Assembly: GCF_002155695.1 (NCBI RefSeq)
Contig: NZ_MUYJ01000009.1
Location: 62,001 to 126,000, forward strand
Origin: Erythrobacter tepidarius
Lineage (GTDB): Bacteria; Pseudomonadota; Alphaproteobacteria; Sphingomonadales; Sphingomonadaceae
Direction of reading: 5' to 3'
Length of the DNA stretch: 64,000 nt
Shown: positions 1 through 9,469 of the stretch, piece after piece
Numbering within the stretch: position 1 is the first letter of the stretch
Layout: every line of letters starts with the position of its first letter
Translations under genes and position numbers: made by a program
The notes under the pieces: generated by a model
Database searches by the model: none
Seen by the model: the letters and a program-made list of their open reading frames with translations, nothing else
What the model was told of the DNA's origin: nothing

Positions 1-708
1 GGGGACGACGACGGCATAGGGCGGGACTTCGCCCATGTAGACCCGACCGGTGGCGCGATCGACGATCTTGGTCGATGCGCCGAGATAGACACCCATCGAA
101 AGCACCGCGCCTTCGCCCACACGCACGCCTTCGGCGACTTCCGCGCGCGCGCCAATGAACGCGCCGTCACCGATGATCACGGGCTCGGCCTGAAGCGGTT
201 CGAGCACACCACCGATCCCTGCGCCGCCCGAAATGTGGACATTGGCACCGATCTGGGCACAGGATCCGACCGTTGCCCAGGTGTCGATCATCGTGTTCTC
301 GCCAACGTAAGCGCCGATGTTGACGAAGCATGGCATCAGCACCACGCCCTTGGAAATATGCGCGCCGCGACGGACAACCGCGCCCGGCACCACCCGGAAG
401 CCGGCTTGCTTGAAACGGTTCTCGCCCCAGCCGGCGAACTTCAGCGACACCTTGTCATAGGCCGGCGCGCCTGCCGCGCCGCCATCCATGACGCGGTTGT
501 CACTGAGCCGGAAGCTCAGCAACACCGCCTTCTTGAGCCATTGGTTGACAGTCCAGCCGCCTTTTCCGTCAGGCTCGGCCACGCGCGCCTCGCCGCTGTC
601 GAGCAGCGCCAGCGCATCGGCAACCTGATGGCGCACCTCGTGCCCCGGCGTAATCTCGGCGCGGTTCTCCCAAGCCTCTTCGATGGCAGCGATCAGCGTA
701 TCACTCAT
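1..708 (-). CDS. dapD: 2,3,4,5-tetrahydropyridine-2,6-dicarboxylate N-succinyltransferase, C-terminus cut by window edge
   Basis: DapD transfers succinyl from succinyl-CoA to tetrahydrodipicolinate in the cytoplasmic succinylase branch of lysine and diaminopimelate synthesis. The visible 236 codons start [19 protein letters not shown] and carry the N-terminal helical domain followed by left-handed beta-helix hexapeptide repeats, including [20 protein letters not shown] and [18 protein letters not shown]. There is no stop inside the window, so roughly the last 40-50 residues are missing. The ATG at 708 has GGAG a few bases upstream. It lies 62 nt downstream of the APH-like gene on the same strand, but no functional link is evident. 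Confidence 0.93.
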   Translation of the reverse strand, partial: MSDTLIAAIEEAWENRAEITPGHEVRHQVADALALLDSGEARVAEPDGKGGWTVNQWLKKAVLLSFRLSDNRVMDGGAAGAPAYDKVSLKFAGWGENRFKQAGFRVVPGAVVRRGAHISKGVVLMPCFVNIGAYVGENTMIDTWATVGSCAQIGANVHISGGAGIGGVLEPLQAEPVIIGDGAFIGARAEVAEGVRVGEGAVLSMGVYLGASTKIVDRATGRVYMGEVPPYAVVVP

Positions 709-770
709 GGCGTTCTCCGGCGGACAATTGCGCCAGCGCGCCTAGCCGCGCAGGAGAGCCTCGGCAAGCG

Positions 771-1841
771 TCACGCAGGCATCCCCGCCGCCAGCGCGAA
801 CTGGTAGGCGCGCTCGGCCAGCGGTCGCACGCGATCGCTCATCGCTTGGGCGTGGGCGCTGGAAGCGGTGCCGTCGATCACCCGTTTCTTGATGCCCTGC
901 ATAATCCCGGCGAGGCGAAACAGGTTGTAGGCGAAGTACCAGTCCATGGGCGGCACCGGAAAGCCGGTACGCGCCACGTAGCGATCGACCGCTTCCTGCT
1001 GCGAGGGGATCCCGAGCGCGGCGATATCCAGCCCCAGCAGCCCCGCGCGGCCATCGGCGGGGTTGTGCCAGTTGAGCATCAGGTAGCTGAAATCGGCAAT
1101 CGGATCGCCCAGCGTCGACAGCTCCCAGTCGAGCACGGCGATGATGCGCGGTTCGTGCTTGTGGAAGATCACGTTGTCGAGCCGGTAATCGCCGTGGACC
1201 ACGCTGGAACGGTGCTGCGGCGGGACGGTCTGCGGCAGCCATTCGATCAGGCGCTCCATCTCAGGCATGTGCTCGGTTTCGGAGAGCTTGTACTGCTTGG
1301 TCCAGCGGGCGATCTGGCGTGCGCAATAGTCGGTCGGCTTGCCATAGTCGCCCATCCCGATCGCGTCGGGCTGGTGGAGATGCAGATCGGCGATGGTGTC
1401 AATCAGCGCGTTGTAGATCGCGCGGCGCTCGTCCGGGGTCATGCCCGGAAGCGCGCCGTTCCACAACGAGCGGCCATCGGCCATGCTCATAACGAAGAAC
1501 TTCGCGCCGATGACATCGACATCCTCGCACAGGCCATAGGTGCGCGGTACCGGGAAGCCGGTGGGATAGAGCCCGGTCATCGCGACATATTCGCGATCGA
1601 CCGCGTGGGCCGAGGGCAGCAGCTTGCCGAAGGGCTGGCGGCGCAGCACGTAGGACGTCTTGGGCGTGTCGATCCGGTAAGTCGGATTCGACTGGCCGCC
1701 CTTGAACTTGGTATAGCTGATCGGCCCTTCGAAGCCTTCGACATTGGCCTCGAACCAGCGGGTCAGTGAAGCGAGGTCGAGCGCGTCCTTCCCGGTCACC
1801 TCGACCGTGCCGACCATCTCCTTGTCGAAATCGATTTCCAT
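771..1841 (-). CDS. APH-fold phosphotransferase family protein (ACAD10/11-type kinase)
   Basis: 356-residue protein of the aminoglycoside phosphotransferase (choline kinase-like) fold. The glycine-rich ATP-binding segment GGQSNPTYRI is near residue 48, the Brenner catalytic motif HGDYRLDN at 216-223 and the metal-binding DWE at 238-240. Family members fused to or beside acyl-CoA dehydrogenases are thought to phosphorylate hydroxylated acyl-CoA intermediates (ACAD10/11 in animals). The linkage here to an alcohol dehydrogenase and an acyl-CoA dehydrogenase fits that role rather than antibiotic resistance. Its ATG overlaps the TGA of the upstream alcohol dehydrogenase by one base, implying translational coupling. 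The exact substrate is unknown. Confidence 0.85.
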   Translation of the reverse strand: MEIDFDKEMVGTVEVTGKDALDLASLTRWFEANVEGFEGPISYTKFKGGQSNPTYRIDTPKTSYVLRRQPFGKLLPSAHAVDREYVAMTGLYPTGFPVPRTYGLCEDVDVIGAKFFVMSMADGRSLWNGALPGMTPDERRAIYNALIDTIADLHLHQPDAIGMGDYGKPTDYCARQIARWTKQYKLSETEHMPEMERLIEWLPQTVPPQHRSSVVHGDYRLDNVIFHKHEPRIIAVLDWELSTLGDPIADFSYLMLNWHNPADGRAGLLGLDIAALGIPSQQEAVDRYVARTGFPVPPMDWYFAYNLFRLAGIMQGIKKRVIDGTASSAHAQAMSDRVRPLAERAYQFALAAGMPA

Positions 1842-2929
1842 CAGTCGAACACCACAACAGTGCGGGCCGAATTTCCGGCGCGCATGGTATTGAAGCCTTC
1901 ATTCACCTGGTCGAGCGCAATGCGCTCGGCGATGATTGTGTCGAGATCGAGCAGTCCGCGCAAATAGAAGTCGACGAGGCGCGGCAGGTCGACCGGGAAG
2001 TGGTTCATCCCCATCAGCGCCCCCATCAGCTTCTTGCCGCTCAGCAGATCGAAAGCCGAAAGCCCAACCTTGCAATCGAGCGGCATCATGCCGAGGATCA
2101 CGGCCGTGCCCCCGCGCCGCAGCGAGGCGACAGCAAGATCGGCGGAGGCCGGCCGACCGACCGCCTCGATCCCCCAGTCGACCCCGCCGTTCGAAATGGC
2201 GATGATCTGCTTGGCCGCATCCGGATCAAGCGCATCCACGGTGTGGGTCGCGCCCAGCACTTCGGCCAGCGCACGCTTCTCGGGCAGCGGATCGGCGGCG
2301 ATGATCTTGCCTGCTCCGGCGATCTTGGCCGCGTTGATCGCGGCCAGACCCACGCCGCCGCAACCGACCACCAGCACGGTTTCGCCGGGGGTCACCTTGC
2401 AGGCGTTGAAGATCGTGCCCGCGCCGGTCGTCACCGCGCAGCCGAGCAGCGCGGCGCGATCGAACGGCATCGCCTTGTCGATCGCGACGCAGGCGTGCTC
2501 GTGGATCAGCATTTGCTCCGACAGGGCGGAGAGGTTGAGCATCTGGTTGACCGGCGCCCCATCGGCAAAGGCGATGCGCGGCGTCTCGCCCTTCTGACGA
2601 CGGGTATCGCCACCAAGGCACAGCGCCATGCGGCCCGTCACGCAGAACTCGCAGTGGCCGCAGAAGGCCGAAAGGCACGAGACGACGTGATCACCCGGCT
2701 TCACGGTGCGAACCTCGCTGCCGACCGCGCGCACGATCCCCGCCGCCTCGTGCCCCGGAATGCAGGGCAGAGCGTGGGGATAGTGTCCGTCGATGAAGTG
2801 CAGATCCGAATGGCACAGCCCGCAGGCCTTGGTGTCGATCAGCACCTCATGCGGGCCGGGCTCGGCATAGGTCACTTCGGCAATGTGAAGGCCCTGGCCA
2901 GGGGTTTCGAGGATTGCGGCTTTTGCCAT
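1841..2929 (-). CDS. zinc-dependent medium-chain alcohol dehydrogenase
   Basis: 362-residue medium-chain dehydrogenase/reductase that oxidises an alcohol with NAD(P). Catalytic zinc ligands are visible in CGLCHSD (near residue 39) and GHEAAG (His60). A structural zinc lobe is formed by Cys90, Cys93, Cys96 and Cys104 in CGHCEFCVTGRMALC. The Rossmann glycine motif is VVGCGGVGLAAI. I chose ATG 2929 because AAGGAAATGAC lies just upstream and the protein then begins MAKAAILETP, as expected for the family. It is translationally coupled to the APH-like kinase downstream and sits 143 nt from the upstream acyl-CoA dehydrogenase, so it is probably part of one alcohol/fatty acyl catabolic operon. Confidence 0.88.
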   Translation of the reverse strand: MAKAAILETPGQGLHIAEVTYAEPGPHEVLIDTKACGLCHSDLHFIDGHYPHALPCIPGHEAAGIVRAVGSEVRTVKPGDHVVSCLSAFCGHCEFCVTGRMALCLGGDTRRQKGETPRIAFADGAPVNQMLNLSALSEQMLIHEHACVAIDKAMPFDRAALLGCAVTTGAGTIFNACKVTPGETVLVVGCGGVGLAAINAAKIAGAGKIIAADPLPEKRALAEVLGATHTVDALDPDAAKQIIAISNGGVDWGIEAVGRPASADLAVASLRRGGTAVILGMMPLDCKVGLSAFDLLSGKKLMGALMGMNHFPVDLPRLVDFYLRGLLDLDTIIAERIALDQVNEGFNTMRAGNSARTVVVFD

Positions 2930-2946
2930 GTCATTTCCTTGTCCAT

Positions 2947-3065
2947 TCCCGCCTGCGGGAGGCGAGCGAGACGTGGGCCTGCCTCGCAAGTCCTGTTCGC
3001 TGCGGGGTGGTCCCTTGCGGGCCCATGCCCACCCCCGCCCCTTCCCGCACAAGGGAAAGGGGAGA
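2947..3065. repeat. intergenic inverted repeats (REP-like)
   Basis: A 14-bp palindrome, TCCCGCCTGCGGGA, lies at 2947-2960. A second hairpin-forming stretch (CCCCTTCCC paired with GGGAAAGGGG) lies near 3040-3065. Both are between the acyl-CoA dehydrogenase and the alcohol dehydrogenase. A nearly identical CTCCCGC/GCGGGAG palindrome recurs at 46575-46590. They may be dispersed intergenic repeats or mRNA-processing hairpins. Confidence 0.4.
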
Positions 3066-3072
3066 CTCTTGC

Positions 3073-4410
3073 CTAGCGCGCCACGCCCATGTCGCCCGAG
3101 CTGAAGCTCTGGCCGTCATTGGCGGCGCGCCCGTGGTTGCCCCGCAGGGCGTTGGCGGTCGGGCCGGGGACGGGCGCGTGCTTGGCGAATTCCATCTGGG
3201 CGATCGAGCGAGCGTGGACTTCATCCGGCCCGTCGGCAAGGCGCAAGGTGCGCTGGTGGGCATAGGCCGAGGCGAGGCCATAGTCCTCCGACACGCCGCC
3301 GCCGCCATGGGCCTGGATGGCATCGTCGATGATCTTCAGCGCCATGGTGGGCGCCTGCACCTTGATCATCGCGATTTCCTGCTTGGCGGCCTTGTTGCCG
3401 ACCTTGTCCATCATGTCGGCAGCCTTAAGGCACAAGAGCCGGGTCATCTCGATATCGATGCGCGCGCGCGCCACGCGCTCCTCCCAAACCGAGTGCTTGT
3501 AGATCGGCTTGCCGAAGGCCTCGCGCTCCTGCAGGCGGCGGCACATCTTGGCCAGCGCCTCTTCGGCCACCCCGATGGTACGCATGCAATGGTGGATGCG
3601 GCCCGGCCCGAGCCGCCCTTGCGCGATCTCGAAGCCGCGGCCTTCGCCCAGCAGCATGTTGGTGACGGGGACGCGCACGTTGACCAGTTCGACTTCCATG
3701 TGGCCGTGTGGTGCATCGTCATAGCCGAAGACCGGCAGGTGGCGGATGATGTTCACACCGGGGCTGTCGATCGGCATCAGCACCATCGACTGCTGGGCGT
3801 GGCGCTGGGCGCTGAAATCGGTCTTGCCCATCACGATCGCGATCTTGCAACGCGGATCGCCGAGGCCCGAAGACCACCACTTGCGCCCGTTGATAACGTA
3901 GTGATCGCCGTCGCGCTCGATCCGGGTCTCGATATTGGTCGCGTCCGACGAGGCGGTGTAAGGCTCTGTCATCAGGAAGGCCGAACGGATCTCGCCGTTC
4001 ATCAGTGGGCGCAGCCAGGCTTCCTTCTGCTCACGGGTGCCGTAGCGGTGGAACACCTCCATGTTGCCGGTATCGGGCGCCGAGCAGTTGAACACCTCGC
4101 TCGCCCAGCCGATGCGGCCCATCTCCTCGGCGCACAGGGCATATTCGAGATTGGTCAGGCCCGGCCCTTCGAATTCGAAGCTGTCATCGACATGGTGATG
4201 GCTGTCGTTGCGCGGCGGCATGAACAGGTTCCAGATGCCTTGCGCCTTGGCCTTGGCCTTCAGCTCCTCGACGATCGGGAGCACCTTCCAGCGCTCGCCC
4301 GCGCGGTCCTGTTCCTCATAGGTCTTCATGTTGGGGCGCACATGCGCCTCGATGAAGTCGCGCACGCGGTTGCGCCAATAGACCTGCCGCTCGGTAGGCT
4401 CGAAATCCAT
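3073..4410 (-). CDS. acyl-CoA dehydrogenase family protein
   Basis: 445-residue FAD flavoenzyme that introduces an alpha,beta double bond into acyl-CoA thioesters. The N-terminal helical domain begins [18 protein letters not shown]. The middle beta-domain has [15 protein letters not shown] and the substrate/FAD loop [16 protein letters not shown]. The C-terminal helical domain has [19 protein letters not shown] 4410 is preceded by GAGAGGAC. It resembles the ACAD11-type enzymes that act with APH-like kinases, and it heads the operon with the alcohol dehydrogenase and the kinase. Chain length specificity cannot be read from the sequence. Confidence 0.9.
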   Translation of the reverse strand: MDFEPTERQVYWRNRVRDFIEAHVRPNMKTYEEQDRAGERWKVLPIVEELKAKAKAQGIWNLFMPPRNDSHHHVDDSFEFEGPGLTNLEYALCAEEMGRIGWASEVFNCSAPDTGNMEVFHRYGTREQKEAWLRPLMNGEIRSAFLMTEPYTASSDATNIETRIERDGDHYVINGRKWWSSGLGDPRCKIAIVMGKTDFSAQRHAQQSMVLMPIDSPGVNIIRHLPVFGYDDAPHGHMEVELVNVRVPVTNMLLGEGRGFEIAQGRLGPGRIHHCMRTIGVAEEALAKMCRRLQEREAFGKPIYKHSVWEERVARARIDIEMTRLLCLKAADMMDKVGNKAAKQEIAMIKVQAPTMALKIIDDAIQAHGGGGVSEDYGLASAYAHQRTLRLADGPDEVHARSIAQMEFAKHAPVPGPTANALRGNHGRAANDGQSFSSGDMGVAR

Positions 4411-4485
4411 GAAAAGTCCTCTCGTCCGTGATTGCCATCGAATCCGCGCCCGAGCGTGGCAGAGCATCCGCCGGGCGCCAAGCTC

Positions 4486-5919
4486 TCATTTGTGCGGCGG
4501 CGCCCGCGTCGCCCCGAGCCGGGCGAGGCGATCGGCATGGTCCGCCTCGCCCAGCGGAAAGCGCAGGAACACCAGCACCGCCCCGCTCACCAGCATCGCG
4601 GTGAGCAGGGTGTAGAGCAGCATCAGCCGCTCGATCACCGTGCCATCGACCGCGCCGGGCTGGGCATTGGCGGGAAAGCCCACCGCGCTGATCAGGCTGC
4701 CGGCGGCAAAGGTGCCAAGCCCGGTGACGCATTTCTGCATGAACAGCATCCCGGCAAAGAACAGGCCTTCCTCGCGGTGGCCGGTCTTGATCTCCGAATC
4801 CTCGACCACATCGGCCAGCATCGATCCGGTGAGCATCATCGGGCACACGCCGATGCCGGTTGCCAGCGTGGCAAAGCCGAGGAACAGCGGCAGCGTGGCC
4901 GGCTCGCCATTGGCCGGAAACAGGCCGGCAAGGCGCAGCACATAGGGCGCAAGGCCGATGGCCATGGCCAGCGCCGCCATGATCGCCGCGGCGTTCTTCT
5001 TGCCCCAGCGGCGCGAGACGATCGGGGCGAGCACGAAGCCCATCACCACCCCGGCAAGCAGGGTGACCGGCCACACCGCCAGCGCCCAGCCGGGAAACTC
5101 CCACACATAGGTCTGCATGTAGGTGCTGGTGGCAAAGTTCAGCCCCTGGTTGGCATAGGCAAACACCCCGGCGCCCATCAGCGTGAGGAAGGCGGGGTTG
5201 CGCAGCGTGCGGCGCATCGCCTTGAGCTCCTCTGCCAATGGCAGGCGCGGGGGCAGCTTGGCCGGGGGCCGGGCGAGCGCGCGATGGGTGCCGAGCGAGA
5301 CGGTGAGGATCGCCACGGTCATCAGGATCACGCCGGCCCAGGCATAGGCATCATAGCCCTCGCGCCGCAGCAGCCCGGCCGGCTGCTCGGGCGTGGGCGC
5401 GAGGAACACCCCATAGGCGAGGAACAGCAGCAGCAGCCCGCCCGCCCAGCCGAACAGGAAGCGGTAGCGGATCACATCGGTACGCTCGTGATAGTCCTGG
5501 GTGATCTCGGGCAGCATCGCGAGCGAGGGCACCTCGTTCAAGGCGATCGCGGTGCGCACCAGGATTGCCGCGCAGGTGAGATAGACCAGCATCGCGGTCT
5601 CCCCCCAGGCGGGGGGGTGCCAGAGCATGAACCACGACAGGCCCACCGGAAGGATCGAGGCATAGAGCCAGGGGTGGCGCCGCCCCCAGCGGGTATTGGT
5701 GCGGTCGCTCAAATGGCCGATCACCGGATCGATGAAGGCATCGATCACCAGCGCCACCATCACCGCCAGACCCACGAGGTTGGCGGGAAGGCCCATCACC
5801 TGATTGTAGAAGATCAGCAGGAACACGGCAAAGCCGTTGTCCTTGATCCCATAGGCAACGGCCCCGGCGCCATAGGCGAGCTTGAGCCGATAGGGCACCT
5901 TGGCATCAGCCGCGCTCAT
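4486..5919 (-). CDS. GPH-family (sugar:cation symporter-like) MFS transporter
   Basis: 477-residue polytopic protein with about twelve hydrophobic segments. It starts MSAADAKVPYRLKLAYGAGA, a hallmark of glycoside-pentoside-hexuronide:cation symporters. The cytoplasmic loop DPVIGHLSDRTNTRWGRRHP (about residues 67-86) is the family-typical loop 2-3 motif. Family members import sugars with Na+ or H+, but many proteobacterial members have no known substrate. It stands divergently from an acyl-CoA dehydrogenase, with a 215-bp shared control region containing two candidate operators. It ends 75 nt before the start of the downstream acyl-CoA dehydrogenase on the same strand. Confidence 0.85.
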   Translation of the reverse strand: MSAADAKVPYRLKLAYGAGAVAYGIKDNGFAVFLLIFYNQVMGLPANLVGLAVMVALVIDAFIDPVIGHLSDRTNTRWGRRHPWLYASILPVGLSWFMLWHPPAWGETAMLVYLTCAAILVRTAIALNEVPSLAMLPEITQDYHERTDVIRYRFLFGWAGGLLLLFLAYGVFLAPTPEQPAGLLRREGYDAYAWAGVILMTVAILTVSLGTHRALARPPAKLPPRLPLAEELKAMRRTLRNPAFLTLMGAGVFAYANQGLNFATSTYMQTYVWEFPGWALAVWPVTLLAGVVMGFVLAPIVSRRWGKKNAAAIMAALAMAIGLAPYVLRLAGLFPANGEPATLPLFLGFATLATGIGVCPMMLTGSMLADVVEDSEIKTGHREEGLFFAGMLFMQKCVTGLGTFAAGSLISAVGFPANAQPGAVDGTVIERLMLLYTLLTAMLVSGAVLVFLRFPLGEADHADRLARLGATRAPPHK

Positions 5920-6000
5920 CCGCGCGCCGCCCCACGGCCCTGTGCCGCCCGTGCGAATCCTCTCACCATTCCCTCTCCACTTTCGGTTGCAATGCTAGAC

Positions 6001-6022
6001 CGATTGACCCCCGCGTCAATCG
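6001..6022. promoter_or_regulatory. perfect inverted repeat, candidate operator
   Basis: The arms CGATTGAC and GTCAATCG are exact complements separated by CCCCGC. They lie in the divergent region between the MFS gene (start 5919) and the acyl-CoA dehydrogenase (start 6135). Size and symmetry suit a TetR-type repressor. The regulator is not in the window. Confidence 0.5.
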
Positions 6023-6089
6023 CGCCGCGCCTGACGCTACGGCATCGCCGGGCGGGAGATCGGCGCTTGCAGCCGCCGACAAATTGCCA

Positions 6090-6105
6090 CTAACGTAAGC
6101 GTCAA
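6090..6105. promoter_or_regulatory. LiuR-like (MerR family) operator candidate
   Basis: On the minus strand the site reads TTGACGCTTACGTTAG. It resembles the TTGACG..nACGT.AA motif that I recall for MerR-family LiuR regulators of branched-chain amino acid and acyl-CoA catabolism. It ends 29 nt before the acyl-CoA dehydrogenase start codon. This is a motif resemblance only. Confidence 0.35.
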
Positions 6106-6134
6106 GTGAGGCCCGAGAGAGAGGAGAATCGGCC

Positions 6135-7328
6135 ATGGCCGACCTGGAGACGTTCCGCGCCGAAACCCGCGCCTGGCTCGAGGCGAATTGCCCGCCGGAA
6201 ATGCGCGAGCCGGTGCGCGACGAGGATGACATCTATTGGGGCGGCCGCCGCGCGCGCTTCAAGAACGCGGCGCAGCAGGCCTGGCTCGAGGCGGCGATCG
6301 CCAAGGGCTACACCGTGCCCTCGTGGCCGAAGGAATATGGCGGGGCGGGGCTTTCGCCGGCCGAGGCCAAGGTGCTGCGCGAGGAAATGGCGCGCATCAA
6401 TGCCCGCCCACCGCTCAGCTCCTTCGGCATCTGGATGCTTGGCCCGGCGCTGCTGCATTTCGGCACCGAGGGGCAGAAGCGCCGCTTCCTTAACGAGATT
6501 GCCCGCGGCGAAATCCGCTGGTGCCAGGGCTATTCCGAGCCCGGCTCGGGCAGCGACCTGGTCAGCTTGCAGACCTTTGGCGAGGACAAGGGCGATCACT
6601 GGGTGGTCAATGGCCAGAAGATCTGGACCAGCTATGCCGATCAGGCCGACTGGATCTTCTGCCTGGTGCGCACCGACAAGACCAACAAGTATCAGGGCAT
6701 CACCTTCATGCTCTTCGACATGGCGAGCGAGGGGGTGACGACCAAGCCGATCAAGCTGATCAGTGGCTCCTCGCCCTTCTGCGAGACCTTCTTCGACAAT
6801 GTCAAGGTGCCCAAGTCCTATGGCGAGGACGTGCCGGCCTATGTGGGCGAGATCAACCGCGGCTGGGACGTGGCCAAGTATCTGCTCGGGCACGAGCGCG
6901 AGATGATCTCGGGCGCCGGCGGGAGCGAGCGGGCCGCGGCGATCGGCGCGGCGATGAAGCGCCTTGCGGCAAAGAACGGCGATGAAATCGATCCGGTCTT
7001 GCGCGCCGAGCTCGCCATGTTCGATGTCGATGCGCTGGCCTATGCGGCGATGGGCGAGAAGTTCCTGGACGAGATCAAGGTCGGCAAGGCCCATCCGGCC
7101 CAGCCCAACATGATGAAATATGTCGGCACCGAGCTGAACAAGCGTCGTCACGAGCTGATGATGGCCGTCGGGGGTTCGCGCTCGCTCGAATGGGAGAGCG
7201 AGGAGACCGGCGGGGGCAAGCCGGCCCGTAACTGGCTGCGCACCAAGGCCAACTCGATCGAGGGCGGCACCTCGGAAATCATGCTCAACGTGATTTCCAA
7301 GCGCATCCTCAACCTGCCGGGTGCCTGA
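6135..7328 (+). CDS. acyl-CoA dehydrogenase family protein
   Basis: 397-residue acyl-CoA dehydrogenase. The N-terminal domain starts MADLETFRAETRAWLEANCP. The FAD/substrate motif region is CQGYSEPGSGSDLVSLQTF, followed by VVNGQKIWTSYADQADW. The C-terminal SIEGGTSEIMLNVISKRIL is the conserved cofactor/dimer segment. GGAG lies 11 nt before the ATG, within GAGAGAGAGGAGAATC. It is followed after 110 nt by a second acyl-CoA dehydrogenase and then an SDR. That arrangement (two dissimilar acyl-CoA dehydrogenases in tandem) is typical of heteromeric FadE-like pairs used for sterol or branched substrates. The specific substrate is inferred only at that level. Confidence 0.9.
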   Translation: MADLETFRAETRAWLEANCPPEMREPVRDEDDIYWGGRRARFKNAAQQAWLEAAIAKGYTVPSWPKEYGGAGLSPAEAKVLREEMARINARPPLSSFGIWMLGPALLHFGTEGQKRRFLNEIARGEIRWCQGYSEPGSGSDLVSLQTFGEDKGDHWVVNGQKIWTSYADQADWIFCLVRTDKTNKYQGITFMLFDMASEGVTTKPIKLISGSSPFCETFFDNVKVPKSYGEDVPAYVGEINRGWDVAKYLLGHEREMISGAGGSERAAAIGAAMKRLAAKNGDEIDPVLRAELAMFDVDALAYAAMGEKFLDEIKVGKAHPAQPNMMKYVGTELNKRRHELMMAVGGSRSLEWESEETGGGKPARNWLRTKANSIEGGTSEIMLNVISKRILNLPGA

Positions 7329-7348
7329 GACAACATAACAGCAATTCG

Positions 7349-7378
7349 TCATCCGCGCCGGCGCGGGGATCCATTCTG
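7349..7378. repeat. intergenic GTCATCC...GGGGATCC palindromic repeat
   Basis: GTCATC, the 14-bp perfect palindrome CCGCGCCGGCGCGG (7353-7366), then GGATCC. This is the layout of the short hairpin repeat common between genes of sphingomonads. It lies between two co-oriented acyl-CoA dehydrogenase genes and could act as an mRNA-stability hairpin. Confidence 0.45.
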
Positions 7379-7438
7379 CCGAGCAAGTGCGAATGGCCCC
7401 CGCCGGAGCAGCGCTGACGCAACCAGAGGAGGGAACCA

Positions 7439-8578
7439 GTGCCCCTGTATCACAACGAAGACCAGGCGATGCTCGCCGACACTGCGCGCAGCTTCATGGC
7501 CGAGGAAGGCAATATCGCCAAGCAGCTGCGCCACTGGCGCGACCTGGGCTGCAAGGACGGCTTCGGCCACGCCCTGTGGAAGCAGATGGCCGAAATGGGC
7601 TTCACCGGGATATTGGTGGACGAGGCCGATGGCGGGCTCGGCATGGGCCATGTCGAGGCGGGGATCGTGCTCGAGGAAATCGGCCGCAACCTCACGCCCT
7701 CGCCGTTCCTGACCTCGTCGGTGCTGGCCGCGACCGCGCTCAAGCACGCTTCGGCGGAGTTGAAGGGCCGTTATCTGCCGGGCCTGATTGCCGGCGACAG
7801 CGTATTCGCGGTGGCGATCGACGAGACCGCCAAGCACCGCCCCTCGCGCATCGCCACCCGCGCCGAGAAGTCGGGCAACGGCTTCCGCCTGACCGGCTCC
7901 AAGAGCTTCGTCATCCACGGCGGCAGTGCCGACATGATCGTGGTCGCCGCGCGCACCTCGGGTGCGGATGAGGATGACGAGGGCATCACCTTGTTCGCCG
8001 TGCCCAAGGACGCGCGCGGCTTGTCGCACGATCATGTGCGTCTGGTTGACAGTTCGATGGCAACCCATACCAAGTTCAATGGTGTCGAACTCGATGGCGA
8101 TGCCGTGATCGGCGAGATCGACGGCGGGCGCGCCGTGCTCGACGCGATGCTGCTCGCAGGCCGCGTCGGCGCGGCGGCAGAAGGGGTGGGCGTTGCCCGC
8201 GGCGCGATGGACATGACCATCGACTATCTCAAGCAGCGCAAGCAGTTCGGGCGTTTGATCGGCGAATTTCAGGCGCTCCAGCATCGCGCAAGCCACCTCT
8301 ATTCCGAGGTCGAGATTGCCCGCGCGGTGACAATCAAGGCGCAGCAACTGCTCGACGCCGGCGCCGAAAGCGCCGATCTGATGGCCAGCGTCGCCAAGGC
8401 CAAGGTCGCCAAGGCCGCGCGGCTGGCGGTGCAGGAAGGTGTGCAGATGCACGGTGGCATCGGCATGACCGACGAATACGACATCGGCCTTTACATGAAG
8501 CGCGACCGCGCGCTGGCCGAATTCCTGGGCGATGCCTATTTCCACGCCAACCGCGTGGCGACCTTGAGCGGATACTAA
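7439..8578 (+). CDS. acyl-CoA dehydrogenase family protein
   Basis: 379-residue acyl-CoA dehydrogenase, more divergent than the preceding one. It starts MPLYHNEDQAMLADTARSFM from a GTG at 7439 behind an excellent GAGGAGGGAACCA ribosome site. Conserved pieces include GFTGILVDEADGGLGMGH, QFGRLIGEFQALQHR and QMHGGIGMTDEYDIGLYMKR. It lacks the strong FAD-binding signature of its neighbour, as is usual for the partner subunit in two-gene acyl-CoA dehydrogenase pairs, so a heteromer with the 6135 gene product is plausible. The SDR gene follows after only 3 nt, so the genes are probably cotranscribed. Confidence 0.88.
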   Translation: MPLYHNEDQAMLADTARSFMAEEGNIAKQLRHWRDLGCKDGFGHALWKQMAEMGFTGILVDEADGGLGMGHVEAGIVLEEIGRNLTPSPFLTSSVLAATALKHASAELKGRYLPGLIAGDSVFAVAIDETAKHRPSRIATRAEKSGNGFRLTGSKSFVIHGGSADMIVVAARTSGADEDDEGITLFAVPKDARGLSHDHVRLVDSSMATHTKFNGVELDGDAVIGEIDGGRAVLDAMLLAGRVGAAAEGVGVARGAMDMTIDYLKQRKQFGRLIGEFQALQHRASHLYSEVEIARAVTIKAQQLLDAGAESADLMASVAKAKVAKAARLAVQEGVQMHGGIGMTDEYDIGLYMKRDRALAEFLGDAYFHANRVATLSGY

Positions 8579-8581
8579 ATC

Positions 8582-9406
8582 ATGGACATTCAATCACTTT
8601 TCAGCCTCGAAGGGCGCATTGCCCTCGTCACCGGCGGCAGCCGCGGGATCGGCAAGATGTTCGTCGAAGGCCTCCTCGCGGCAGGCTGTGCGCGAGTCTA
8701 CATCTCGGCGCGCAAGATCGAGCAGATGCAGGCAACCATCGATGAGTTCGGCGCCGACGCCCAAGGAAATCCAAGGGTGATCGGCATCCCTGCCGACCTC
8801 AGCCAGATGGACGGGATTGTCAGCCTCGCCAACGAAATGAAGGCGCGCGAAAGCCGGCTCGACATCCTCATCAACAATGCCGGGGCGGCCTGGGGCCAGC
8901 CCTATCTGGAGTTCAGCGAAGCGGGCTGGCACCGCACCATGGACCTCAACGTCAAGACCCCGTTCTTCCTCACGCAGAAGCTCCATGATCTGTTGGTCGA
9001 AGGTGGCAAGCAAGGCCATCCGGCCAAGGTGATCCACGTCTCCTCGATCGACGGCCTGCGCATCAACCCTTGGGAAACCTATGCCTACCAGGCCAGCAAG
9101 GCGGGCGTGATCCAGCTCACCCGGCGCATGGCCGCGCGGCTGATTCAGGACAATATCGTCGTCACCTCGATCGCGCCGGGGGCCTTCCCGTCCGAGATGA
9201 ACCGGGCCGCCAAGAACGCACCCGAGACCAGCGCCGCCGGAATCCCGGCCAAGCGCATCGGCACGCCGGAGGACATGGCCGCGGCCGCGATCTACCTGTG
9301 CAGCCGCGCAGGCGACTACGTCGTGGGCGAGACGCTGACGGTCGACGGCGGGGTGGTCAACGCCCACCTACCGAGCCACTTCGCCGATCCTTCGGGCGGG
9401 CATTGA
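8582..9406 (+). CDS. SDR family oxidoreductase
   Basis: 274-residue classical short-chain dehydrogenase/reductase using NAD(P). Cofactor motif TGGSRGIG is at 17-24, NNAG at 98-101, catalytic Ser in HVSSIDGLR, and YQASK at 169-173 with catalytic Tyr169 and Lys173. The C-terminal VVGETLTVDGGVVNAHLP is the usual substrate-side end. It lies immediately behind two acyl-CoA dehydrogenases, so a 3-hydroxyacyl-CoA or hydroxysteroid-type oxidation in the same catabolic route is likely. Its substrate cannot be named from sequence. Confidence 0.9.
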   Translation: MDIQSLFSLEGRIALVTGGSRGIGKMFVEGLLAAGCARVYISARKIEQMQATIDEFGADAQGNPRVIGIPADLSQMDGIVSLANEMKARESRLDILINNAGAAWGQPYLEFSEAGWHRTMDLNVKTPFFLTQKLHDLLVEGGKQGHPAKVIHVSSIDGLRINPWETYAYQASKAGVIQLTRRMAARLIQDNIVVTSIAPGAFPSEMNRAAKNAPETSAAGIPAKRIGTPEDMAAAAIYLCSRAGDYVVGETLTVDGGVVNAHLPSHFADPSGGH

Positions 9407-9469
9407 TTCTGCTTCCGGAGGCGCAGGCCACCACGGGCACCGGACATTGCGGAAGGCGCCTGGGCATTG

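Noticed and set aside
4432-6093. Long plus-strand frame of 553 codons
   Set aside because: It is antisense to the MFS transporter gene, which has clear membrane and GPH motifs. The frame is a high-GC shadow rich in His, Arg and Gln with no domain.
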